Shown: positions 9,504-19,261, counted from the first letter of the stretch. The stretch: 64,000 nt of DNA from an uncultured Flavobacteriaceae bacterium (GCA_947493175.1 CANLQD010000003.1:310001-374000); one strand, 5' to 3'. The notes: a model not told the origin generated them from the letters alone. Translations and numbers: made by a program.

Positions 9504-10451
9504 TTATAATAGCCCTCTACCCATTTTGTTAAGTTTGCCATTCTCTCGGTATTCCTTTACTAATTTGTCCAAAATACCGTTGATAAAGATGCTACTTTTA
9601 GGAGTGGAATACTCCTTGGCAATTTCCAAAAACTCATTAATGGTTACCTTCTCGGGAATGGAAGGAAAATTAAGCAATTCGCATATGGCCATTTTTAATA
9701 AGACCGCATCGATTTCAGCAATACGATCCTTGTCCCAATTTGGTGTTTTGCCTTCAATTTCTTTTTCCCACTCGGTATTTTTTAATAACGTTTTTGTCAA
9801 CAACGTTCTGGCAAATACCATATCTTCCTGATCTTTCAACAAAGAGGGTAGAAAAAAAGATTCGTTTTTGTTTTCGGTTACTTTTCTCAACTGCTTGAGC
9901 AAAAAGGTGTTTACGATAGGAAAGTCGTCGACCCATGTAAGTTTATCGTCCTCGAAGTATTCATACATCTTTTCATTCGGGGCTATTAACTCCTTGAAAA
10001 GGGCTATGATCAAATCTTTATCCTCTTCATAAGAACTTTTGCCCGATAGCATGTAGTTTGCATACAGGTCACTTTCTACAATATCCTTATAAATAAGCTT
10101 AACGTATTCATCGTTCAGGTACCAATTCTTCAGTTTGCGATGGGCCAACTCCTCTTTTAAAGTCTGATTGCTCGAAAGCTGCCGCAAAAGACGGTTATCG
10201 ATAAACTTTTTCTGATTTGGATACCGATCCTCGTCATTTGAAAGGTACTTCTTAGAGGAACGTTCGAATTGGTCTTTTGACCTCATATGTAGTTCAATGA
10301 ACAAACTCAACAGCAACAAATACAGGGTGTACATGTTTTCGATGCTTGCTTTCAGGAACTTCTCCTGTTTTTCCAAAGAATCATCTTTGGACTGGGTCAA
10401 AGCATAAATGCACTGCATTACTTTTACACGAATATGCCTTCTTGTGAGCAT
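9504..10451 (-). CDS. nusB: Transcription antitermination factor NusB (long Bacteroidota form)
   Basis: A 315-residue protein, about twice the length of enterobacterial NusB. The start MLTRRHIRVKVMQCIYAL and the C-terminal half (AEIDAVLLKMAICELLNFPSIPEKVTINEFLEIAKEYS in pieces) are NusB-like; the middle is the insertion seen across Bacteroidota. NusB binds boxA RNA with NusE and supports rRNA antitermination. It heads the operon with DUF1573 and yajC. A 10-bp inverted repeat lies in its leader (see findings). Confidence 0.92.
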   Translation of the reverse strand: MLTRRHIRVKVMQCIYALTQSKDDSLEKQEKFLKASIENMYTLYLLLLSLFIELHMRSKDQFERSSKKYLSNDEDRYPNQKKFIDNRLLRQLSSNQTLKEELAHRKLKNWYLNDEYVKLIYKDIVESDLYANYMLSGKSSYEEDKDLIIALFKELIAPNEKMYEYFEDDKLTWVDDFPIVNTFLLKQLRKVTENKNESFFLPSLLKDQEDMVFARTLLTKTLLKNTEWEKEIEGKTPNWDKDRIAEIDAVLLKMAICELLNFPSIPEKVTINEFLEIAKEYSTPKSSIFINGILDKLVKEYRENGKLNKMGRGLL

Positions 10452-10886
10452 GTTAAAGAACTTTTTTTAGAGTTGAAGTCATTTAAACTTTTCCCATTCA
10501 CTGAAACCAGTCTTTTGTACCAATTTTGCCTTTCGATCGCTCTGTAGCATTGCCATACACCTTAAAAAAAGACTTCAACTGGACAAAATCCTTAGTTTTC
10601 ACTTAAAGACAAAAAGCATAAATCACTTCTTTGGTTGCATTGTTTCGGCAGCAAAAATAGGAATCTATTTTCAATACCGAGCCCTTATGTTTCCGTTTGT
10701 AGGTAAAAAAAGAATTTTGTGATAACATCTGCATATCGCCACGCTTGCCAGATATCCAAAATCATATTACATTTTCTTTGCTCTGTAAACTTGTAGGGTA
10801 CCGCCAACGAGAGTATCTTTACCCCATTCTTCAAAAAAACCTGAAATTGACAACCTTCGAAGTACGGCGCTAGAGGAAACATTTAA
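10452..10886. other. Divergent intergenic region between nusB and the ABC exporter
   Basis: These 435 bases contain no convincing gene. A 65-codon reverse reading frame (10685-10882) has no recognisable features. AGTTGAAGTC at 10471-10480 and its perfect complement GACTTCAACT at 10571-10580 form an inverted repeat spanning about 110 nt in the nusB leader. The rest presumably holds the two divergent promoters. Confidence 0.6.
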
Positions 10887-12641
10887 ATGAAAGAACTTAA
10901 ACACCTCAACAAATACTTTAAAAAATACTGGCTCAAGCTGCTTCTCGGGGTTATTATTACTATCATCGCCCGGGTTTTCTCGCTGATTATGCCCTCCTAT
11001 GTAAAAAAGTCGATCGAGGTCATCGAAGATTTTAGTGCCAATAAAATATTGGAACCCGAGGCGAGGGAACTACTCCTGGAATATATTTTGATTATTCTCG
11101 CAACCGCATTGCTCTCAGGGCTTTTTACTTTTTTGATGCGGCAGACCATTATTAATGTGTCTCGCTATATCGAGTATGACCTAAAAAACGAGGTATTCGA
11201 TCATTATCAGTTTCTGAATCTTGGATTTTATAAAAAAAACCGAACCGGCGACTTAATGAACCGTATTAGCGAAGATATCAATCAGGTGCGTATGTACGCA
11301 GGGCCTGCCATTATGTACGGTATGAATGCCTTAACGCTATTCGCATGCCTTATCCCCTTGATGTTCATTAAGGCGCCGACCATTGCGCTGTATACCATAG
11401 CACCCTTCCCGATATTATCTTTTCTTATCTACAAAATCAGCAAGATCATACATAAAAGAAGCACCAAGGTACAGGAGTTTCTTTCGAGGTTATCGACTTT
11501 TACCCAAGAATCGTTTTCAGGTGTTGCAGTAATCAAGGCATATGGGCTAGAGCCTAAAATTCATGAAGATGTTGAGGTTTTGGCATCGGAAGGCAAAAAC
11601 AAAAGTGTGAATTTGGCCAAGGTAGATGCTTGGTTTTTTCCATTGATGATCCTAATGATCGGGGTCAGCAATATTTTTGTTATTTACATAGGGGGCAAGC
11701 AATATATCAATGGTGAAATAGCGTCTATTGGAATCATTGCAGAATTCATCCTTTACGTTAATATGCTCACATGGCCCGTCGCCATCGTGGGTTGGCTTAC
11801 TTCTATCGTTCAAAGGGCCGAAGCTTCCCAAAGAAGAATCAATGAATTCCTAAAAGAGCGACCGGACATTAAGAACGAAGTCAACGAGACCACTCCCATT
11901 AAAGGTAAGATCGAATTCAAAAACGTAACCTTCACTTATGAAGATACCGAAATAACGGCCCTTAAAAATTTATCCTTTACCGTTCGTGAAGGAGAAACGG
12001 TAGCCATTCTCGGAAAAACAGGTTCCGGCAAATCTACCATCCTAGAGTTGATAGCCCGGCTGTATGATGTAAGTTCGGGTGCGATTCTGATTGATGGTAT
12101 TCCCATACATGAACTAAACCTAAATAGTTTACGAGAGGCCATTGGCACAGTACCCCAAGATGCCTTTCTCTTTTCCGATACCATTCGCAACAACATTAAA
12201 TTCGGTAAGAACGATGCCACGGACGAAGAGGTAGTCAAGGTGGCAAAAAATGCCGTAGTACACGAAAATATAACAGGATTCACCAAACAATACGATACCA
12301 TTCTAGGGGAGCGGGGTATCACCTTAAGTGGAGGACAAAAGCAACGCGTATCGATTGCCCGTGCCTTATTGAAAGCCCCAAGAATATACCTGTTTGACGA
12401 TTGCCTGTCTGCTGTAGACACTGAGACCGAGGAGCAAATTCTCAATAATTTAAAACAGGCCTCTGAACATCGAACCACCTTAATCGTAAGCCATAGGGTC
12501 TCCTCTGCCAAGAATGCAGACCAGATTTTGGTGCTCGAAGACGGCGAATTGATACAACAGGGAACGCATGATGAATTGAATGCCGTTGAGGGCTACTACA
12601 AGGAGCTCTATCGCAACCAGTTATCGGAGAAAGAAAACTAG
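10887..12641 (+). CDS. ABC exporter, fused permease and ATPase
   Basis: A 584-residue half-transporter of the MsbA/multidrug type. Six membrane spans occupy residues 15-310. The nucleotide-binding domain has Walker A GKTGSGKST near 377-385, the signature LSGGQKQR near 481, and Walker B reading YLFDDCLSAVD near 500. The residue after the Walker B Asp is Asp rather than the usual catalytic Glu, as in the degenerate site of heterodimeric exporters, yet no partner half-transporter is adjacent. Probably exports a lipid or drug-like molecule. It is followed 77 bp later by the PUR protein. Confidence 0.93.
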   Translation: MKELKHLNKYFKKYWLKLLLGVIITIIARVFSLIMPSYVKKSIEVIEDFSANKILEPEARELLLEYILIILATALLSGLFTFLMRQTIINVSRYIEYDLKNEVFDHYQFLNLGFYKKNRTGDLMNRISEDINQVRMYAGPAIMYGMNALTLFACLIPLMFIKAPTIALYTIAPFPILSFLIYKISKIIHKRSTKVQEFLSRLSTFTQESFSGVAVIKAYGLEPKIHEDVEVLASEGKNKSVNLAKVDAWFFPLMILMIGVSNIFVIYIGGKQYINGEIASIGIIAEFILYVNMLTWPVAIVGWLTSIVQRAEASQRRINEFLKERPDIKNEVNETTPIKGKIEFKNVTFTYEDTEITALKNLSFTVREGETVAILGKTGSGKSTILELIARLYDVSSGAILIDGIPIHELNLNSLREAIGTVPQDAFLFSDTIRNNIKFGKNDATDEEVVKVAKNAVVHENITGFTKQYDTILGERGITLSGGQKQRVSIARALLKAPRIYLFDDCLSAVDTETEEQILNNLKQASEHRTTLIVSHRVSSAKNADQILVLEDGELIQQGTHDELNAVEGYYKELYRNQLSEKEN

Positions 12642-12718
12642 AAAATTGTTGTTCGATACGCATTTTTTTTTCATTTTTGATAGATTAACACTATTTGATT
12701 AACTAGACACTAAGCAAA

Positions 12719-13099
12719 ATGAGCGACAGAAACATTGAGGATCAGGAAGAAATATATTCCAAAGTCCTAAGAGCCGGAAGAAGAACCTATTTTTTTGACG
12801 TTAGGAGCACCAAGGCGGGAGACTACTATTTGACCATAACCGAAAGTAAGAAATTCACGCACGATGATGGTTCTTTTCATTATAAGAAACACAAGATTTA
12901 CCTTTACAAGGAAGACTTCGAAGCTTTTAGGGAACATGTTTCGGAAATGATGGACTACATTATCGATGAAAAAGGTACCGAGGTCATTTCTGAACGACAC
13001 CAAAAAGATTACAAAAAGGAGGAAGATATTACCGCTCAAAGCAATGGAGAGGTCGCCCCAACCGATAGCTTTACCGATATCGATTTTGATGATATCTAA
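12719..13099 (+). CDS. PUR family nucleic-acid-binding protein (DUF3276)
   Basis: A 126-residue protein whose central part (about residues 12-90: VLRAGRRTYFFDVR, YYLTITESKK, KIYLYKEDFEAF) matches the bacterial PUR-alpha-like DUF3276 family, a beta-sheet plus helix fold that binds single-stranded nucleic acid. The C-terminal tail is acidic and probably disordered. Cytoplasmic. It is followed 30 bp later by a strong terminator, so transcription ends here. Confidence 0.88.
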   Translation: MSDRNIEDQEEIYSKVLRAGRRTYFFDVRSTKAGDYYLTITESKKFTHDDGSFHYKKHKIYLYKEDFEAFREHVSEMMDYIIDEKGTEVISERHQKDYKKEEDITAQSNGEVAPTDSFTDIDFDDI

Positions 13100-13128
13100 G
13101 GAATATACCTTTTAAAACTTATTAAAAA

Positions 13129-13157
13129 ACGGCCTGTTCTTACAGGTCGTTTTTTTA
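13129..13157 (+). terminator. Rho-independent terminator after the PUR gene
   Basis: ACGGCCTGT (13129-13137) pairs with ACAGGTCGT (13142-13150) around a 4-nt loop, with one G-T pair, followed by seven T residues. Confidence 0.9.
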
Positions 13158-13186
13158 TATTTATCACTTGACTAAACCCTTGAAAC

Positions 13187-15715
13187 ATGAAAGAACTCTC
13201 ACTGCTTTTCTTCGCGATTACCAGTCTTACCATAACCGCCCAAAAAAAGATAGATCTTAACTACTATTTACCACAAACTATCACTTACGACACGAGCATT
13301 CCCACTCCCAAAGAAGTCATTGGACACGAGGTGGGCGAATGGCACGTAACACATGACAAACTGCAGTTTTATATGCAACAGCTGGCAGCGGCAAGTGATC
13401 GGATTACGATAGAAAACCGGGGGGAGACTTTTGAAGGGCGACCCATTTTATTACTTACGATTACCTCCCCCAAGAATCATGAAAGCATTGATAAAATCAG
13501 GGAAGAACATCTAGCGCTAAGCGAAAACGGAGCTGGATCAATGAATTTAGAGGATATGCCCATAGTGGTCTATCAAGGATTCTCCATACATGGAAACGAA
13601 CCCAGTGGCGCCAATGCCGGTCTTGCTTATGCCTACTACCTAGCTGCGGCACAAGGTCCTGAAATTGATGCAATGTTAGATGACATGGTAATTTTAATGG
13701 ACCCGTCTTTTAATCCGGATGGCTTACAGCGCTTCGCCTATTGGGCCAATACCAACCGTAGTATCTATCAGCTAAATGCAGACAACAATGATAGGGAGTA
13801 CCATGAAGTATGGCCGGGAGGCCGCACAAACCATTACTGGTTCGATATGAACCGGGATTGGCTACCGGTACAACTTCCAGAAAGCAGGGCGCGCATCAAT
13901 ACCTTTCATAAGTGGTTGCCCAATATTTTGACCGACCATCATGAAATGGGAACCAACTCTACCTTTTTCTTTCAACCCGGAGAACCCACTCGCGTTCATC
14001 CCCTGACCCCAAAAATCAACCAAGAACTTACCCAAGAAATCGGAACCTACCATGCCCGTGCCTTGGATGAAATAGGGTCTCTCTATTATTCTGAAGAAGG
14101 GTATGATGATTATTACTACGGCAAGGGCTCTACTTTTCCGGATGTCAACGGGTGTATTGGTATTTTATTCGAGCAAGGCAGTTCCAGAGGGCACCTACAA
14201 GAAAGTGAAAACGGCCTATTGACATTTCCCTTCACGATTCGCAACCAGTTTACCACGGCGCTGTCAACGATAGAAGCTGCAAAGAACATGCGCTCCAAAA
14301 TCTTGAAGTACCAGCGCGATTTTTATAGCAGCCTTCGTAATGAAGGATCAAAGAACAAAACAAAAGCAATCATTTTTGGAGATAGCAAGGACGCTGCCAA
14401 AACTTGGCATCTGGCCGAAGTACTGCATCGACATGGCATTAAATTTCATGAACTGGAAAAAGATGTAACCTTGGGCGGAAAAGCCTTTAAGAGAGGAAAG
14501 AGTTATGTGGTGCCCACAAACCAGAAGAACCCACGTTTGATCCAAGCCATGTTCGAAAAACGGACCACCTTTGCCGACAGTTTGTTCTATGATGTTTCTG
14601 CATGGACCTTCCCTCTGGCCTTCAATGTAGATTATATCGAACTCTCCAATTTAAACAACGCAGGACCCGAGGTGACCGATTTTAAGGAACCGAAGGGCCA
14701 GGTAAATGCAGAAAGCAACTACGCTTATCTTTTCGAATGGCATGAATATTACACCCCGAAAGCCTTGAACACCATTGTGAACAAAGGCTTAAGGGCCAAA
14801 GTGGCAAAATCTCGCTTTAACGTTGAAGGCAAGCAATACGACTACGGGACGATTATGGTGCCGGTTCAAAATCAGAAGTTGAATGCCGATGCCTTGTATC
14901 AATTTTTGAACAAAGTAGCCGAGGAGAGCAAAATTCAAATCACTGCAGTCGGTACCGGACTCACCAAGGGAATTGATTTGGGAAGTAATGATTTTGACCC
15001 TATTAAAAAGCAAAAAGTGGCCATCATCGTAGGGAATGGTGTACGTTCTTATGACGCAGGAGAGATTTGGCACTTGTTCGATACGCGGTACAACATGAAA
15101 CTTACCAAGATAGATGTCTCTTATTTTAGCAGCGTTGACCTGAGTTCTTATACGGACATTATTATGCCAAGTGCATGGGGAAATGGCGCCCTGAAAGCTT
15201 CGGACACCGGCAAACTTAAAGCTTGGGTAAAGGCAGGAGGTACCCTGATCGGGTACCGAAATGTGGTAGAATGGTTCCATAAAAACGAGCTGATGAAACT
15301 AGAGTTCAAGAAAGACACCCTGGTCGCCAAGAACATCTCATTCGAAGAAAAAGGGGATTTTAACGGGGCTCAGGTAACTGGCGGCGCCATATTTGAGGCA
15401 AAACAAGACCGCTCCCACCCTATTAATTTCGGATATAAAAATAATCGTCTTTCCCTTTTCAGAAATACGAATATCTACATAGAACCCGATGAGGACAGCT
15501 ACAACAATCCTATTCAGTATACGGGCAACCCATTGTTGAGTGGGTATATATCCGAAGAGAACGCGGCATTGCTCAAGAATAGTGTTCCTTTTCAGGTGCA
15601 ACGCATGGGCAAAGGCCGTGTCATTGCCTTTACGGATAACACCAATTTTAGGGCGTTTTGGTATGGGACCAATAAGTTGCTAATGAACGCCATCTTTTTC
15701 GGAGAGATGATGTAA
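13187..15715 (+). CDS. M14 family zinc carboxypeptidase, large secreted form
   Basis: An 842-residue protein with a Sec signal peptide (residues 1-18, ending TITAQ). The M14 domain has H135 and E138 in SIHGNEPSG, the Arg region FDMNRDW, a histidine pair H251/H252 in TDHHEMG, and the catalytic Glu (E329) in GILFEQGSSRG. The C-terminal half (about 370-840) contains a class I glutamine-amidotransferase-like segment (AIIVGNGV, GEIWHLFDTRYNMKLTKID) and a beta-rich end. It starts 30 bp after the preceding terminator and appears monocistronic. Probably digests peptides in the periplasm or at the cell surface. Confidence 0.9.
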   Translation: MKELSLLFFAITSLTITAQKKIDLNYYLPQTITYDTSIPTPKEVIGHEVGEWHVTHDKLQFYMQQLAAASDRITIENRGETFEGRPILLLTITSPKNHESIDKIREEHLALSENGAGSMNLEDMPIVVYQGFSIHGNEPSGANAGLAYAYYLAAAQGPEIDAMLDDMVILMDPSFNPDGLQRFAYWANTNRSIYQLNADNNDREYHEVWPGGRTNHYWFDMNRDWLPVQLPESRARINTFHKWLPNILTDHHEMGTNSTFFFQPGEPTRVHPLTPKINQELTQEIGTYHARALDEIGSLYYSEEGYDDYYYGKGSTFPDVNGCIGILFEQGSSRGHLQESENGLLTFPFTIRNQFTTALSTIEAAKNMRSKILKYQRDFYSSLRNEGSKNKTKAIIFGDSKDAAKTWHLAEVLHRHGIKFHELEKDVTLGGKAFKRGKSYVVPTNQKNPRLIQAMFEKRTTFADSLFYDVSAWTFPLAFNVDYIELSNLNNAGPEVTDFKEPKGQVNAESNYAYLFEWHEYYTPKALNTIVNKGLRAKVAKSRFNVEGKQYDYGTIMVPVQNQKLNADALYQFLNKVAEESKIQITAVGTGLTKGIDLGSNDFDPIKKQKVAIIVGNGVRSYDAGEIWHLFDTRYNMKLTKIDVSYFSSVDLSSYTDIIMPSAWGNGALKASDTGKLKAWVKAGGTLIGYRNVVEWFHKNELMKLEFKKDTLVAKNISFEEKGDFNGAQVTGGAIFEAKQDRSHPINFGYKNNRLSLFRNTNIYIEPDEDSYNNPIQYTGNPLLSGYISEENAALLKNSVPFQVQRMGKGRVIAFTDNTNFRAFWYGTNKLLMNAIFFGEMM

Positions 15716-15767
15716 TAGCACTTCTAATGATACATAAGAAATGATATCATTCCACAACAGACGGCAA

Positions 15768-16811
15768 TCAGGCGATCTTCACATAAAAAAGGTTGAAAAT
15801 AAGAAGTAACAACACGGAAAAGAACGCCCACAAACCACCAACCCACCAAAAGATGCCCGTGAATAAAATAGCATAGAAAACAGGCGCAAACAAAAGTGCA
15901 TAACCAAAGCGCAATGTGGCCGTGAATTCAGGTTCCCATATCTTGGGTTTTACAACACCGCGCCATAAAAGCACAACCGGAAAATTAGCGACTACAAACA
16001 GCCATTTCAACAATGGTTTTATTCCATAAATATTGGATTTTACCGATGACTGCAAGGACGGTTTTTCCAATTTACGTAAGATGGTATTTACTTCGGAGGG
16101 TTTAAGATAGTTAACACCGAGACGGTTGAGATATGAGATGGTCTGGTCATATGTTTCCGCATCTTCGATGTGGGTGGTCAAGGTCTTCAACCGCTTAGTA
16201 ACTGTCTCCTTAACGACATTTGTAGATTTGAACACATTCGCTTTGTCATATAAGGGGCTTACGGGAATGGGCTCTCCAAAATTAATGGCCACTTCGTCAG
16301 GAAAACCGGAGTTGTTTTTGTAATTCAGTCCTATGGGGATTATTTGAATATCTAAATTCGGAAACTTGTCCAGTGTACCGAATAGAATTCGGGTAAATCC
16401 TTTACTTAAGGGCCGCACCCTTCTTTTAATATTGTGATTGGCTTCCGGAAACATTAAAATCGCTTCTTTACGTTCCAAAATATCGGCGCATTGCCCGAAG
16501 ACCGCATCATTGTTTTTTAGGGACTCTCGACCATCTCGAATACGATAGATCGGTATCATTTGAAGATAGGTAAAGAAACGTTTGAGCAAAGGCTTTTTAA
16601 AAACATCGGAACGGGTAAGAAAATAAGGCTTTCTACCGCAGTTTACAGCCAATAACAAAACATCGATCAGCGCACTTTGATGATTGGGCAAAAATAGAAC
16701 GGGTTTATCACGAGGCACCTTTTCGAGTCCGGCTACTTCAATCTTACCATAGTAAAGGTACAGTGCTGTTCTTATATAAAACTTCAATATGGCATACCCC
16801 AGATCTTTCAA
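15768..16811 (-). CDS. 1-acyl-sn-glycerol-3-phosphate acyltransferase-like protein (PlsC family)
   Basis: A membrane-bound acyltransferase of about 347 residues. The N-terminal domain has the acyltransferase block NHQSALID, a YRIRDGRES segment, FPEANH and a Lys-rich substrate region; two or three membrane spans lie near the C-terminus. An ATG at 16883 would overlap the symporter by 76 bp. I prefer the TTG at 16811-16809, which overlaps the symporter stop (TTGA) and gives KDLGYAILKFYIRTAL, the usual family start. This suggests translational coupling with the symporter. Acts in phospholipid synthesis or ornithine/other lipid acylation; exact acceptor unknown. Confidence 0.82.
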   Translation of the reverse strand: MKDLGYAILKFYIRTALYLYYGKIEVAGLEKVPRDKPVLFLPNHQSALIDVLLLAVNCGRKPYFLTRSDVFKKPLLKRFFTYLQMIPIYRIRDGRESLKNNDAVFGQCADILERKEAILMFPEANHNIKRRVRPLSKGFTRILFGTLDKFPNLDIQIIPIGLNYKNNSGFPDEVAINFGEPIPVSPLYDKANVFKSTNVVKETVTKRLKTLTTHIEDAETYDQTISYLNRLGVNYLKPSEVNTILRKLEKPSLQSSVKSNIYGIKPLLKWLFVVANFPVVLLWRGVVKPKIWEPEFTATLRFGYALLFAPVFYAILFTGIFWWVGGLWAFFSVLLLLIFNLFYVKIA

Positions 16812-17728
16812 GCCAATTTCTCTTTTCGAAAAGGCTTCACACCCCAAATAGTCCCCAAAATAAGCCCTGAAACCAAATGCCATATTCCCCAGAAAGCAGC
16901 GATCAAAGCCATTCCGCCCAAGCCATCAAAAAAGGTGAAAATAAGCAATAGCCCCAAGCCAGAATTTTGGATGCCCGTTTCAATCGTAATCGATTTTGTA
17001 TCCTTTGATGAAAGTTTAAACAGTTTCGAAATCGAAAAACCGGTCATAAAGGCCAGAAAATTATGTAACAACACAATCCAAAAGACATAAAAAGCATATT
17101 CGATAAAAATATCCCGATTGTGATAGAGCGCTAAAAAGATAAGCGAAACAAAGAACAATAAAGAGACGAACTTTAATATTTTGCCCATTTTTTGAGCTAT
17201 TTGGGGCCACCATTGGTTTAAACCTATTCCCAAGAGTAAGGGAAGCCCCAGCAATAGGAACACTAGTTGTATCATCTCCCAAGGAGAAATAACGACCTGT
17301 TTCAATACTCCTGCGGATGGCGCATAAAGCGAACCCCAAAATTGCAGGTTCAAAGGTGTCATTACTACTGCTAACATCGTTGCGATGGCAGTAAGACTAA
17401 TAGAGAGGGCCGTATTCCCACCTGCCAGATGTGTTATAAAATTAGATACATTACCCCCTGGGCAGGCAGCGACCATAAACATCCCTAAAGCCATACTTGC
17501 CATTGGCGAAGCGATATAAACCAATAGAAAAGTGATGGCAGGAAGTAGCACGAACTGACCGAGCACACCAACAAGTACCGGTTTTGGCCTTTGAAACAAT
17601 GTCTTAAAATCGCCAAGGGAGATGTCAAGTGCAATACCGAACATAACAAAGGCCAAGGCACCGTTTAAAACCCATTGGTTCTCGGCATCAAAATTAAGAG
17701 TGATGGTATCGAGTAGATTTTCGTTCAA
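16808..17728 (-). CDS. Bile acid:sodium symporter family transporter
   Basis: A 306-residue inner-membrane protein with about 9-10 spans, matching the SBF/BASS family: ALAFVMFGIALDISLGDF at the start, AACPGGNVSNFITHLAGGNTALS and ETGIQNSGLGL in the conserved sodium-binding regions. The start codon is TTG; no in-frame ATG upstream gives a better family match. Substrates in bacteria are organic anions, not necessarily bile acids. It precedes and overlaps the acyltransferase gene in the same direction. Confidence 0.88.
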   Translation of the reverse strand: MNENLLDTITLNFDAENQWVLNGALAFVMFGIALDISLGDFKTLFQRPKPVLVGVLGQFVLLPAITFLLVYIASPMASMALGMFMVAACPGGNVSNFITHLAGGNTALSISLTAIATMLAVVMTPLNLQFWGSLYAPSAGVLKQVVISPWEMIQLVFLLLGLPLLLGIGLNQWWPQIAQKMGKILKFVSLLFFVSLIFLALYHNRDIFIEYAFYVFWIVLLHNFLAFMTGFSISKLFKLSSKDTKSITIETGIQNSGLGLLLIFTFFDGLGGMALIAAFWGIWHLVSGLILGTIWGVKPFRKEKLA

Positions 17729-17898
17729 GTTATTTCATGATTTTTGGTCGGTTGGTCAATGCCTATATAGAAATAGACGACAGTAGGCAGCCTAACGGCT
17801 GCAGTTCCCAAGATACTATATTCGTTTCTAAAATAAGGTCGGTAACAACCAGAATACCCTAAATACCACTAACTTTATAGCTCTAAAACTAAAAAGAT

Positions 17899-18456
17899 AT
17901 GGCCAGGACACCTAGCAATATGCTACCCTTAGGGACAAAAGCTCCCGAATTCAGTTTAGTTGATACGGTATCGGAAAAAAAGATGCAGCTATCGGATGTA
18001 AAAGGAGTGAAAGGAACAGTAATCATGTTTATCTGTAACCATTGTCCGTTCGTTATCCATGTAAACCCAATGATCAGTGCTTTGGCAAAATCGTTTCAGG
18101 AAAAGGGTATTGGTTTTGTGGCTATTTCAAGTAATGATGTCAAAAACTATCCACAAGACGCACCGCATTTGATGAAAGAAACAGCTAAAAAAGAGGGGTA
18201 TACCTTTCCCTATTTATATGATGCTACCCAAGAAGTGGCCAAGGCGTACGATGCGGCTTGTACCCCTGATTTTTATTTATTCGACGCCCAGTTGAAATTG
18301 GCATATCGCGGACAGTTAGACGATTCCAGACCCGGTAATGGCATACCGCTAAGTGGATCTGATCTGACAAAGGCCATGGAAGCACTTTTGCTTGGACAAG
18401 ATATCTCTCCGAACCAAAAACCAAGTATTGGTTGTAATATTAAATGGTTTCAGTAG
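17899..18456 (+). CDS. Thioredoxin-like redoxin (AhpC/TSA-type fold)
   Basis: A 185-residue protein without signal peptide. The N-terminus LGTKAPEFSLVD is typical of AhpC/TSA and TlpA-like folds, and MFICNHCPFVIH contains a CNHC redox pair. The same CxxC family (thioredoxin family protein with ANHCPF-like motif) is common in Bacteroidota and plants. Presumably a cytoplasmic thiol reductase or peroxidase; substrate unknown. A near-consensus -7 box, TAACTTTA, lies about 25 bp upstream. It is followed by a 240-bp gap flanked by a 12-bp direct repeat. Confidence 0.85.
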   Translation: MARTPSNMLPLGTKAPEFSLVDTVSEKKMQLSDVKGVKGTVIMFICNHCPFVIHVNPMISALAKSFQEKGIGFVAISSNDVKNYPQDAPHLMKETAKKEGYTFPYLYDATQEVAKAYDAACTPDFYLFDAQLKLAYRGQLDDSRPGNGIPLSGSDLTKAMEALLLGQDISPNQKPSIGCNIKWFQ

Positions 18457-18464
18457 GGCAAAGA

Positions 18465-18684
18465 GTTTAAACTAAACCAATCCTATGCATCTAAAACACA
18501 TGGGTTTCAAAAAAAGAACGGAATTCTTTTTGAACATTGCTCCAAAACAGTAGTGGGCAGATGTCAGTAAAAAGTTTTGTACTCCATTACAACCGTCGAC
18601 TGCAAGTTGCCGTTACGTGCTTGTTGAACATTTATAGAAACTGAAACTCTTTCACTAACCGCGGTAGGCAGGGTTTAAACTAAA
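18465..18684. repeat. 12-bp direct repeat GTTTAAACTAAA flanking an intergenic segment
   Basis: GTTTAAACTAAA occurs at 18465-18476 and exactly again at 18673-18684, bracketing the gap between the redoxin and acetyltransferase genes. The second copy ends 11 bp before the acetyltransferase start. Between the copies lies a weak AT-rich hairpin near 18511-18531. The role is unknown. Confidence 0.55.
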
Positions 18685-18695
18685 GATTGCGACCA

Positions 18696-19229
18696 ATGAA
18701 ACTCTCCTTGGATGTTGCTGTTGTTCCCTTATCCGAAAGTTTGTATCAAACCTACATTGATGTCGGCACCACGGCATACAATCAACATTACCTACATCTT
18801 TGGGAGTATAACGATCCATCGCCTTACATAAAAACGAGTTTCACCCATGAAACCTTATCAAAAGAATACGGCGATAACAACACCGCCTTATTTGTAATAC
18901 ACCTTAAGAATACACCAGTGGGGATATTAAAAATCACCAAAAATAAAGCGTTGGGGAATTTTACCGATGATCAGGCCTTACTATTGGATAAGATCTACAT
19001 GCTCAAAGAATATGCTGGCCACGGCTTGGGGTCCCAGATAATCAACTTCGTAGGCACTACGGCAAAACGACTTCGAAAAAAAATCGTTTGGCTAGACACG
19101 ATGCAAAAAGGGCCTGCACTGCAATTTTACCTAAAAAATGGCTTTAAGATACATTCTGAAACCACTTTGAAGTTTCCTGCCACCATCGAAAAAGAGCGAC
19201 CTATGTATGTGCCCTACAAAATTGTTTGA
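18696..19229 (+). CDS. GNAT family N-acetyltransferase
   Basis: A 177-residue protein with the GNAT fold: the acceptor region FVIHLKNTPVGILKI, and motif A LDKIYMLKEYAGHGLGSQIINF carrying the acetyl-CoA pyrophosphate loop (given here as a region, about residues 90-115), then LQFYLKNGFKI near the end. The ATG at 18696 is used because the 9-bp longer form needs a TTG. Substrate not predictable. It stands alone between the redoxin and the convergent DinB gene. Confidence 0.85.
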   Translation: MKLSLDVAVVPLSESLYQTYIDVGTTAYNQHYLHLWEYNDPSPYIKTSFTHETLSKEYGDNNTALFVIHLKNTPVGILKITKNKALGNFTDDQALLLDKIYMLKEYAGHGLGSQIINFVGTTAKRLRKKIVWLDTMQKGPALQFYLKNGFKIHSETTLKFPATIEKERPMYVPYKIV

Positions 19230-19261
19230 ACATCACCAACGACCGACATCCCTTTAAACAA

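Noticed and set aside
10685..10882. 65-codon reverse frame upstream of the ABC exporter
   Set aside because: No motif, no promoter and no conserved neighbour logic.
11936..12511. 191-codon reverse frame inside the ABC exporter
   Set aside because: Shadow of the ATPase domain; no signal, motif or promoter.
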